DNA from: Darksidea phi
Lineage: Eukaryota; Ascomycota; Dothideomycetes; Pleosporales; Lentitheciaceae
NCBI GenBank assembly: GCA_030770425.1
Contig: JASJFT010000183.1
Coordinates: 1-64,000 of the forward strand
Reading direction: 5' to 3'
DNA: 64,000 bases
Below, one piece after another: positions 55,109 to 64,000 of this stretch. The first letter of the stretch is position 1, and every line of letters starts with the position of its first letter. Position numbers and translations under genes: made by a program. The notes below the pieces were generated by a model. It worked only from the letters and a program-made list of their open reading frames with translations, ran no database searches and was not told where the DNA came from.

Positions 55109-58100
55109 TATTACTCCTGATAGTAATATTAAATTGGAATCAATATCGCGCGATCGTGGTCGAGCCTATGAAGCTCTTCAAGCCGTTTTGTAGTCCGCAC
55201 CTGTTTGACCACTCCTCTCACGTCATTCTCATCGGACAATATGCGCGTACATCATCAAGGCTGTCAACTTCTGGTGCGACATATCTTCATGAAGCGTCAT
55301 CCATTGCACCAGCCACTCAATCGACAGAGGGCTCCGGCATAGTTGACTAGCAGCCAAAAAGATAACTTCAGCACCCCACGAACAAGAACTCTAAGTGGTA
55401 CCCCCCAAAGCGTATCCTCTCTCTCAATACACATTGTCAGATAGCGGCCTTCCAAAATTTTGCAACCCCACCCTCACGCCATGAGGCGATCGTAGCTCCA
55501 GAAACTATATTAATGGCTGCGGTATGAAAGGACAGAGGTGGAGGGTCGACAAAAGGGCAGAGGTTATTTTGAAGAGTTGAAGGTTGAGACAATCAAGAAA
55601 AAATTTGAGACTGGGCGGGATAGCGCATTAGCGCCATATTCGACCTGTACGCAGTCATGTGAGCGCTCCCTTCCCCCCTCCATTCCGTCTTGGGTGCCTG
55701 GCGGCGCCCTCGATTTTAGGCAGACGTCTCTAATTACCGCTTGTGCGTACTTGGCAATTTCATTCTAGCTTTAGTCTATGTCTCTACTACAAGTACAGTG
55801 TTCTCAAATTCTATCACCTGACTTTCCAACCTTTCACGCCCAACATGGACTCCTTCCTTTCTTAGCTCACGGTTTCTCTGTTGATCTTCTGGCTCCTCTT
55901 CCTCCCCCCTCAGATCTTCCTAATCGTCTCTATATCGACGGCTTGTCCTTTCTAGTGCTCGTCCTCCTTCAGCTCTAGTATCTCTATTAGCCTTGTGCGC
56001 ATGAGGTCAGCCCCAGACATGGTCCACTAATAGTGCAGCTTAGAGTGATCCGTATTGCGTATCATATCTTTCCTAAGCAATCCCTCCATGAAAGGGTCGC
56101 CAAGTCGGAATACTGAACTTACTACCGCTAACCTTTTCTCTATTTGCGTGGAAAAACACTCGATATAAAACATACTTGCGGCGTCGCTTATTGAGACTGC
56201 GCATATGATAGGATGGTTTTACTTGTCCATTTTCGCGGTGCCATTTTCTTCTCCTTTCAACCTGGTTTATCGAAATATGGTATATGACCTCTGCCTCAAC
56301 TCTGCGGCTCGGCAGCACATGTCATTGCTCGTTGCCTGTCAATATTCGAAATATTACCCCGTCGGTCGTGGACATATCTCACGATTGATAGTACTGTATA
56401 CAACTACAGCTCTACAGCTCTATTACTATATATAAGGTGTAGGTATAGTACCTCTACTATGTACAAACTCCTCCTATGTCCCGTGCGGACCTTAGAAAAG
56501 ATACTCCCACCGCGCAAATCCCAAAAAAAAAGAATTTGGTCTATGATAGCTTCCAGTAGGTTCAATAGAAGAAGAAATGCGCAACTACTCTACGCCTTGG
56601 ATCGCCGAAACGGATCACAAGAGTTTGGGACGGCCTACAGAGGTCTCACTGAGTGGATCTCGCTCGGTTTGATCTATATGGCGATGTGCTGAAGGTTGAC
56701 GTCCGCCGCGAGGGGACGGTTAGTGCTGGCGATTTTGAACGCTATATCTAGTGTTCGTAGACGCGATCGTGCTAGGAGCATGAAAGGCGCGTACCAGCTC
56801 AACTTGACAGCGGCCATTTTGTCGCGCCTCTTCAGTTGGATGGATGGTTCAGTCGCTTGCCGCTCTGCGACGGATGGCAGTGGTGCTAGCCCGCTTTTGG
56901 AAAGAATGGCGAAGTGTACTCGGGGTTTTCGTAGATATTTACAGGGAGGGAAGTCGCAATTTTAAGGTTCTTACCCAACGCAGAGAGCGTACACTAGGAA
57001 ATATTGCGCGGGAATACACGTCTTGGAGGCCTAAGCGGGGAGATTAGGCGCTCCGGGGAGAATGGAGGGAGTGAGCAGTGGGCGGAGGTGGCGTCAGGAT
57101 GGCCTGAAGCTGACTCGAGGATGCGATTTGAGATACGAGATGCCAGAAGGCGTATTTGAAGGATATTTTTACATGAGCGATGTACGAATGGGATGTCGGA
57201 ACGCGTGGCGAGAAGGGGGACATCCTCGAGAACAACAGCTCTGCTTGCCATCCTGACATGAGCACATAGAGCGGGGCTCATACACAGTGCCATCCTATAC
57301 TTGAAACACATGTCTCAATCTCGTTGTAAAACCAATATTGCACGGACACATGAGCCTCTCGCGGGCCAGCTGTCCGAGCAAGCTTCAGCTGAGCCTTGGG
57401 CTCGTGGGAAAGAGCCTTGGTCGACCTGAAAAATGGGGGCCAGGGCATCGCGGATGTTTCATGAATGAACCGTTGGGGTAGTAAAAGCATGGTTTCACAC
57501 CAATCATATGCGAGCCAAGAGATCTTCTCCTGAGGCGGTGTTTCTGCCTGTATATTCTTAGATGCCGAGGCTGCAACTCGTCCTCCACGTACGTATGTAT
57601 GTGTGCAGATCTGTTTACCCCTGCTGGTCTTTGGCACTTGCGCACTTGCGTACGTACGATCGCGAGACAATGACTACTATTTGTGCTAGGCTGTGACAAG
57701 GGGTACGGCCTCTTCTACTTTGTTATGTGTAAGCACTGCTTTGGTCCAGGGCCGGCGACGACTTCAGGCTGATAGCAGGAAATTAAGCACACGGATGGAT
57801 CCCGTAGCACGTTGGATGCCGGTTCCGTCGCTTATCGGCTTCGCCAGCCACGTGTTGTGACACCCGGCGCCTTGGGCGGAATCGGCCGCTGAGGGTGGGT
57901 GTGTGTGGGCAGCAGCCACGATGTCGAGGAACCCCCGGCTTGTTTATTTGCCAGTTGTTTGCCTTGTCTGAATGGACCAATGGGCGACTTTTCATCTAAG
58001 CGCCCGCGTCAGATAGCCTTGTTCTGGCGTGTTACACCGCATATACGCGGTGGCACCTACCACCTTCAAACGTGAAAATGGGTCAAGGGTGCGAGCTAGG

Positions 58101-58761
58101 CTGGCGGTGGAAATGGGGCCCCCTTTCCTGATGCGGTCTAACCAGACGATATGCGATCCGAGTGTTTCTCGGATCTTACTCTGCCGTTGATCTCGAGGGC
58201 CCGAACTCTCCTCAATGCGGACGGCTGCGGGCCGAGAAGCCCTTTCGTAGCCGCCCTCTTGCATAGACAAAGACAGTCTCCTGAGATTTGGTGAACAGGA
58301 GGGACGGCTTCTGGTGAAAGTTCGCCACCCTCGTGTTTCATATCCCTGCGTGGCCTTGATGGGCATGTTGAGAATACGTACATCACGCCCCTAATTTTGG
58401 ACTCCATGACGACTCGAGCTTCTTTCACCGGTCTGTCACGGACCAAAGTCTTCTGAATTGGGCGAAACGCATGTCCACAGAGGTGTTGCGCAGGTGACTT
58501 TCCCCCAATGTAGGGGGCAGCACTGCCATGGATTTCGAGACACATGGGGTTGATAATCAACTGGTGGATGGGGAGGCCGGTGAGACACTCACTTGATTGA
58601 GATACTCAAGGAAAGTGCTGAGGGCGGTCACATTTTTGACCTTGAGGCCACCCGGTTGAGGAGTATAAGAGTTGGAGCACAGAAGCCGAAGTCTGGTTGT
58701 CCACCCCAACCATAGCTCGGAAATCCACAACTTAAGACTCTCCGCTAAAAGCATCTTCACC
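55109..58761. other. About 3.6 kb without a supported gene
   Basis: Only short frames on both strands and fragments of dispersed repeats (copy B at 56340-56530). No coherent gene model, tRNA or full element was found. Confidence 0.4.
56340..56530 (+). repeat. Dispersed repeat, copy B
   Basis: Counterpart of 51991-52150. It is more AT-rich, with C-to-T and G-to-A differences relative to copy A that fit RIP-like decay, and it ends in a run of nine A residues. Confidence 0.65.
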
Positions 58762-59035
58762 ATGTCTTCCAGCCAGCAACAAGCCCAGACTACCCCGACC
58801 GAGGCGCCCGATACCACAGCTACGCAGCAAAACGGAAATGGCGGTACCAACGTGGCCCAACCGACTGTACGTCCATGAAGAGATTGAAGGCTTGAATTCA
58901 TGCTGATCGATGTAGGCCCCAGAAAACGCCCAGCCGCAGACAGTATACGGGGAGACAATGCAACGCTACATCAAGCAACAACCGCACGAAGAGCCCTGGA
59001 ACCCCGTCAGCCGTGGGGGCAATTACGGCCAGTAG
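58762..59035 (+). CDS. Small uncharacterised hydrophilic protein, 74 residues
   Basis: Two exons (58762-58866 and 58916-59035) are separated by a 49-bp intron (GTACGT donor, GCTGAT branch, TGTAG acceptor) and keep frame, giving 75 codons with stop. The protein is polar and Gln/Thr/Asn-rich at the start (MSSSQQQAQTTPTEAPD) and ends in a tyrosine- and proline-containing segment (VYGETMQRYIKQQPHEEPWN then VSRGGNYGQ). There is no signal peptide, membrane segment or cysteine. I do not recognise the family. The clean intron and Kozak-like CACCATG argue that it is a real gene. Confidence 0.65.
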
Positions 59036-60296
59036 AATGACGACCTATCCCGCTTGACAAATGCAGCCGCGGTCCGCTTGCCCATGATATTATCGTGGTT
59101 TAACTCCCTGACGACCTCTTGCCCGACACTGAGGAATGCGGAAACTTGGAGTTTGCGCTTGGGTCTATCCTTAAGGAGGAATGTCTAGATGGTGGGAATA
59201 TTTTGAATAAAACCGCTTGAAGAAGACTAGTCCATTGTGTTCGTGCCAATAGTGACCTGTAGTTCTTTCCATGGAGACTTGAAAGCATTTCGATTTCAGA
59301 ACGGCTACATCAGTGCCACTGTGCACCGTGCGGGCGCGTTCGACGGATCAGCCAAACATGCCGCTCGTTGTATGAACAGCGTTTCCTAATATCTCATGAA
59401 CCAGCAGTGTTATGACTGCTCCTTTAGGCATGCCCACTGGTGGTGATGTATGTGATGGATGTAACACACCTGGACAGGTAGCGCCTTTCGTGCACACGCC
59501 ACTGCAGATCACTCACTCTGTTTCGGCCACTTCAAAATCCATATTTAGACACCAGTAGAGCTCCGGCTGTTCGTGGATAAGAGTGATGTTGACGGTGGGA
59601 GTGTTGGTACACGCGATGCGTTAAGTTGCATTGGACGAGCTAAACCTAATCCAGACGCGCCTTACAAAACCTTCGGAGTGAGCGATTTCCATCTAAGCTG
59701 TTGCGTTTTTTAGTCTGATTCTCCAAGCCATGCATCGTTAAAAAAAATTGTTGCATGGTGGCTTCCATCTCTTGTCAGGGCTGCGGTCTCTCTGGGCGCA
59801 GGGCCGGTCTGGTTGAGGCGCAGCTTGCCTCGAAGCGTCATGCCTCTATACTTGGAAGCCCGGTTGTCGCCACCTCACTTTCCGACAAATCGATCGACAT
59901 TCGACTGAACATTCTGAGGCCGTGGGAGCTAGAGGAGTAGGGATCAAGACTCATAGTTACGGTAATGCCGAAGGAATAGTTATGGCATTGCCGAAGGAGT
60001 ATTGCTAAGCCTAAAATGGAACTGATATTTCTTATTTCCTCTTAAAAGTTAGCGGGGTTTTAATTATTGTGTTACCTGACGTTCCTCGAGCGAGCTAGCC
60101 TCGATTTAGACAGATATGATGACAAATACGCCAAGCGACCGTGATGGTGGACTTTGCGGGGGTGGCTAAATACGTAGTATAGCGCCTTCGTTCACTGCGT
60201 CTAAGGAACTTTATCTGAGGGTAAGACAACCATGATAAACCTAAGGCACGGGGTAACAGTCAAATAGCACTCCGCCGATGCGCCGCTCGAAGCATC
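59036..60296. other. Intergenic, no gene recognised
   Basis: 1.26 kb with only short frames. A short imperfect duplication around 59963-60005 (twice ATGCCGAAGGA-like) is the only structure noticed. Confidence 0.4.
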
Positions 60297-60389
60297 ATGG
60301 TTTCACCGTCATCTTACCCTCGTAGCCGTCGCAACACTGAAGCGTTTCCGCCCCCGCGCCGCATCGGTTCTCTTCCTTACCCGTGGCAT

Positions 60390-61087
60390 ATGTGTCGAAT
60401 ACGGCCCGCACCAACACCTCTCCGGAGCGGCCGCAATACATCGCATCTCATACCTCCATCCCAGTGCCTAAAATCTATTGCGCATTCGAGAAGAGGAGCG
60501 TTACATACATAGTCATGTCTCGCATGTCTGGCTCGCCTATAGGACACAGATGGAAACAGCGGCCTCCAGACTCAAAGGCGCGTCTACTAAAACAGTTGGG
60601 GGCTTATATCGCGGAGATAAGGTCGCTTGCACCCCCGAATGCAGGCGTAGTGAAAGGCGCGGAGAGTGGCAAGCTTTACGGTATGCGTCTTCTGATGGTT
60701 CTGCTGGCTTCAGGTCTTTCAGGTCATTTCGCGATTTTCATTTGTTTCTCAGAAGTGGAATTAGTTCTTCCTCCGACCAGATACCAGAGGTTAACAAACT
60801 AATCGACAAGCACGAAAGCAGCCAGTTCTCTACATGCTTCACGCATGGTGATCTGAATAGCATGAATATTTTCCGTAAAGGGCGATAATATCGTGGGCAT
60901 TGTTGATCGGGTCACAGCTGGTTGGTATCCGGATTATTGGGAATACACTACCGCCTACAATGTAAACCCCCATGACGAGTTTTGGAAAGAGAAGGTGGGC
61001 AAATTTCTTGAAGCATACTCGGAAGCGGTCGAGATGGAACGAAATCAGGCAAAAGCACTTTGGCGCCTTCTGAAAGGAACCAAGTAG
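60390..61087 (+). pseudogene. Aminoglycoside phosphotransferase/choline kinase-like gene, frameshifted
   Basis: Parts of a fungal APH-family small-molecule kinase are found in order but in changing frames. VEYGPHQHLSGAAA (near 60395-60440) shifts to HTSIPVPKIYCAFEKRSVTYIVM and AYIAEIRSLAPP. It shifts again near 60670-60700 to FRSFRDFHLFLRSGI and the catalytic segment FTHGDLNSMNIF. A one-base change at about 60884-60890 then leads to DNIVGIVDRVTAGWYPDYWEYTTAY, the metal-binding DxxxG region. The usual IDWE is IDRV here. The last open frame ends at 61087. No intron borders explain the shifts, so I call it a pseudogene with at least three breaks. The original substrate is unknown. Confidence 0.75.
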
Positions 61088-61895
61088 ATAGATATTAAGT
61101 GGTACACCCCGGCCTCTACGCCCTGAGGAGAATCCGCTATCTGATAACTTACAGAAGCTGACGCGCCTCAGGGGATCACTTCCTGCTCATCCAGTAGGTC
61201 GTCGTCGGTCTGTACCAGACTTCCAGGGCCCTGATCCATCGTATCGCCTTTGTTGCCGTTTGTGCGCGACATAGCCATTGGACAACTGTTCGATCCTCTG
61301 CCAATCGGTCACTCTCGTTCTCAAGCTCTTCCCATCGGTCTCCAATGCTGCGTCGTCCTGCGCAAGGGGCACGGCTGAAAGTGCCGCGGTCAACTGAGTC
61401 ATGTTCGTAACCTAGCAGATCATGATCCGCGCAAGCAGCATGCTAGTTTGTGCTAGAGGGATATCCAAAGCTTCGTAGTGCCACACCCGGCGCCCAGCGG
61501 TATATGTTTGGGTTTTGTCCCCCGCGAGCATGGGGTGCGATATAAATGCGGTCTTTATTGGCTACCATTATAGCGAAAAAGTATTCAAGGTTGTTGGCGA
61601 CTAGGCCTCTAGACTTTCTCCCAAAAATAGGCTTAGTCGACGCTCGGAAGATTTTCGAAATCAATTTGTTGAGGCCGATCGTAGTCTTTATGGTAGTCCG
61701 TACATTCGCAGATGATTAACTATACAAATTACCGATCGATGCATATCCCTTACTCAACTTTGGTTACTATCGTTCTTCGCTTTGAGGAGGCTTGGCGCAC
61801 TCGCTTGTTTCCGGAAGCACGGATAGATCTATTGGCCCGACAAGACATCCAAAAAGCAGTGCCTCTCTATAGTTCTTCATCCAGTCGTCACACCC
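61088..61895. other. Intergenic, no gene recognised
   Basis: 808 bases with short frames on both strands, none supported. It includes the promoter of the following gene. Confidence 0.4.
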
Positions 61896-62450
61896 ATGAC
61901 ACGCAATAAACTTCGTCTCGAACTCGCTCTCTACGCGCGGCCCAAGCACCCAGGGTCCTACCACTACGCCCTTTTTGTTTCGCCCAAGAGTACGAAACGC
62001 CAAATCTGTGAATCGCCGACCAAACACCACGTGAAAAACACACTTCAAAACATCAACGGCCTGGTCTCGCAACCCTGGCGCTACGAATGCCTCGATATTA
62101 AAGATGTTCAACTGGAACCACGAATTTTAGCCCGTATCATCATCGCGAAAGTGGTGGTCTCTAGAGACGCGCTTCAGGGCATATTCAACACGATTCCGGT
62201 GTATCAAGACGATGATGTAGAGGTGATGGAAGGGAGAGTGTTTAGTTGCAGGACGTGGGTGAGGGATGCACTGGAGGAGTTGGGGAAGCAAAATGCTGTT
62301 GTTGGGTTCACGGATTGGGAGGGTGTACAACATGAGGCGTTGGAGTATGTGGAAGGGAAGATTAGGATGAGGAGATGGGATGTGGAATGGGAGGGGGGAA
62401 AGGGCGTGCCAATGTTGGATTTGTTGACAAGAGAGGAGATTGTCCGGTAA
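61896..62450 (+). CDS. Uncharacterised fungal protein, 184 residues
   Basis: A single exon from ATG 61896. The pattern is typical of a widespread, uncharacterised fungal family (I think of the DUF6914 type, named only tentatively). It has an opening strand with a basic/aromatic motif (YHYALFVSPK), a hydrophobic middle (ILARIIIAKVVVSRDALQGIF), a conserved FSCRTWVRDALEEL helix containing Cys and Trp, and an acidic C-terminal region (DVEWEGGKGVPMLDLL). No signal peptide or membrane segment. The Cys/Trp motif recalls thiol peptidase-like folds, but I cannot name a catalytic set. It is intact, unlike the phosphotransferase remnant upstream. Confidence 0.7.
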   Translation: MTRNKLRLELALYARPKHPGSYHYALFVSPKSTKRQICESPTKHHVKNTLQNINGLVSQPWRYECLDIKDVQLEPRILARIIIAKVVVSRDALQGIFNTIPVYQDDDVEVMEGRVFSCRTWVRDALEELGKQNAVVGFTDWEGVQHEALEYVEGKIRMRRWDVEWEGGKGVPMLDLLTREEIVR

Positions 62451-63618
62451 TAGACGTCTGTTCACTTGGACTGAGCGATAAAGTCATAGGTTGGACGTGC
62501 AGTTACGAACACGATTGAGCTGTTGGATTTATTGAGTTTAGGAGCTTTCCGCCTTGGTCGGAAGCTAAAGAAGAAAGGCTGCTTAATTTGCATCAATGTA
62601 CTTAATGAGTCCTGCTTTCGGGGTTCAATGTGCTTCCTCCAGCTCCTTTTGCTAACATACTCATACATACTCATATAGTCGCCTCTATTCGCTGAAGCTA
62701 AGGATACATACAGTACGGCATGCGGGGTGGAGACTGTGACTCAATTTATCTAGAGAATTATTACTCGAATGTGCAACCAGACGCTACTGTTGCTTTTCTC
62801 AATCATCCATGGAAGTACTCCGAGATGTTCACCTGGCTACTGCACTGAGCGATGGCGCACTGATGAAAGAACACGTTAACGCCGGCGCTTAAGGTCTCAC
62901 GTGATTTCTTGTAAGGAAGAGCCTGTGCCTTCAGATCTTTGATCTCCTTATCCTTCTGCTCGTCGGTCTCCTTGCGGTCCCTTGCTTTTCGCAGAAGATC
63001 ATTTTGGAGTTCATACTCGTCTATCTCGAGGGGGAATTCGAAATAGCCCTGTGGCTTTCGGTACGTGGGAAGCAAGACGCACACAAAATGACGTGGGGGT
63101 ATGGTGCAGCCGATAGTGTTGTCAGGCCATCAGATGACAGCGATCGCGTCAGACAAATGCCCGTTCGTAAGGGGCTGGTCGTAGAGCCTATTGGAGGTTG
63201 AAGGAAGTGATAACAAGACAAGCATCCGCCCTGGAGCTCATTCGCGATGCGGCGGAATTTAAGCGGGCGATACCAAGACGAGTTTAGCCGGCAGCGCAAT
63301 GACGTACACATATCACGAAGTTGCGGTCAGCGAATTCTGGCGGCAAAGCTCGTGCATAGATCCATCTTGAGCAGATGCGGGGCTTTACATGCCCGTGGTA
63401 TGAGACGTCCTGGAGGTAGACGACCTACTTGAGCTGCCGCGCCGCTGTTGCCCTTCCCCCCTCTTTGACGCTGTCTCACCGCGACGCCCCGCTCCGCTCG
63501 ACCCAAACCCCTCCGCGTTCTGTGTTCTACAGTCGGACACTTATTCCATATTTTAATTTCCTGTGCTCTCGTACTCGATTGTGGGAAGGGGAGCTGAGGC
63601 TCGTCATCTACCGCCACG
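62451..63618. other. Intergenic, no gene firmly supported
   Basis: 1.17 kb. A minus-strand frame at 62803-63084 has a charged, coiled-coil-like stretch (RKETDEQKDKEIKDLKAQA) but no ATG or intron that would complete it; it may be a gene remnant. Confidence 0.35.
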
Positions 63619-64000
63619 ATGAACTACGCCAGCTGGATCCAGGAAGAGAAGTTGAAGGTAACGTCGCCCCTGCTCTCTCCAATGTCATCCAACTAAGCCC
63701 ATCTCAGAAAACCTTCATAATAGCCACGCTATGCTCCACCCTCGTCGGCACCTTCACCTCCTCCATGGGTCTGTGGGAACGCGTTCAAAACACCCGCAAG
63801 CAATCCAAGCGCGACAAGCAGCAAGACTCTGAAATCAAACAACTCCGCGAGACCATCGAGAAAGCCGAAAAGCGCGGCCGCGAACGCGATGAAGAGAGGG
63901 AGCGCATCGAACGCCGGTTACTCGAGAGAGACGACAGAGATGAAATCGGCGATAACTTTCGGCAGAGTGGCGCCTTGATACAGAGACAGTTTGATGAGGG
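63619..64000 (+). CDS. Uncharacterised membrane and coiled-coil protein, partial at window end
   Basis: Exon 1 (63619-63657) encodes MNYASWIQEEKLK. A 50-bp intron (63658-63707; GTAACG donor, AACTAAG branch, CTCAG) leads into exon 2, which opens with one hydrophobic segment (TFIIATLCSTLVGTFTSSMG). A long, highly charged coiled coil follows (repeated K/E/R/D with Arg-Glu-Arg runs), still open at position 64000. The short luminal or outer N-terminus, single membrane anchor and long coiled coil suggest a membrane-tethered structural protein; I do not recognise the family. Confidence 0.7.

Noticed and set aside
62803..63084. Charged, coiled-coil-like frame on the minus strand
   Set aside because: It has no ATG in frame (it opens at a GTG) and a stop soon upstream. 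No splice sites completing a gene were found, so I treat it as a possible remnant only.
1..64000. CRISPR arrays, rRNA or tRNA genes
   Set aside because: The only regular array (3216-4043) has 65-base conserved units with 3-base spacers in a fungal gene, unlike CRISPR. No tRNA or rRNA signature was seen by eye, although a covariance search would be more sensitive.

Overview
The window is nuclear DNA from a filamentous ascomycete, most likely a Dothideomycete. The grounds are genes split by 45-100 bp GT-AG introns with CTAAC/CTGAC branch sites, a HET-domain gene, an Ayg1-type hydrolase, Zn2Cys6 regulators, and a retrotransposon stripped of CA/TG dinucleotides as expected from RIP. The class assignment is inference; no rRNA or tRNA gene was seen.

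Layout. 0.4-1.8 kb: a frameshifted membrane/coiled-coil gene (-). 2.75-6.5 kb: a pair of 110-bp inverted repeats enclosing a HET gene (+), whose 5' region holds twelve 68-bp tandem units. Each unit reads as a complete 65-nt intron plus one variable triplet. 7.0-11.6 kb: convergent lysyl-tRNA synthetase (+) and hexokinase (-). 13.3-18.7 kb: two uncharacterised genes and an Ayg1-like hydrolase (+). 19.0-28.8 kb: a VOC-fold protein (-) facing a C2H2/Zn2Cys6 transcription factor (+), which is split in its coding exon by a 6.85-kb Copia element. 31.9-35.2 kb: a Wee1 kinase. 35.2-40.6 kb: gene-poor, with a Gypsy integrase relic and a small secreted cysteine-rich protein. 40.6-50.9 kb: a cyclase-family hydrolase, the Rab GAP Gyp1, and the mRNA 3'-end factors Hrp1 and Mpe1. 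52.8-55.1 kb: a Zn2Cys6 transcription factor. 55-64 kb: sparse, with a 74-residue protein, a broken phosphotransferase, an uncharacterised 184-residue protein and the start of a membrane/coiled-coil gene.

Main result. In the HET gene, a phase-0 first exon, the triplet GAA, twelve units of 65-nt GTAAGT...TAG plus one triplet, and a final 52-nt intron join to the HET exon without changing frame. If the units are spliced, the gene has thirteen consecutive one-codon exons, and every gain or loss of a unit adds or removes exactly one residue. The triplets are far more variable than the intron-like units around them. The splicing itself is inferred; the sequence layout is directly visible. A second point of interest is the Copia element. 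Its LTRs, target-site duplication and host frame look young and clean, yet its interior is saturated with RIP-type change that stops abruptly at both ends.
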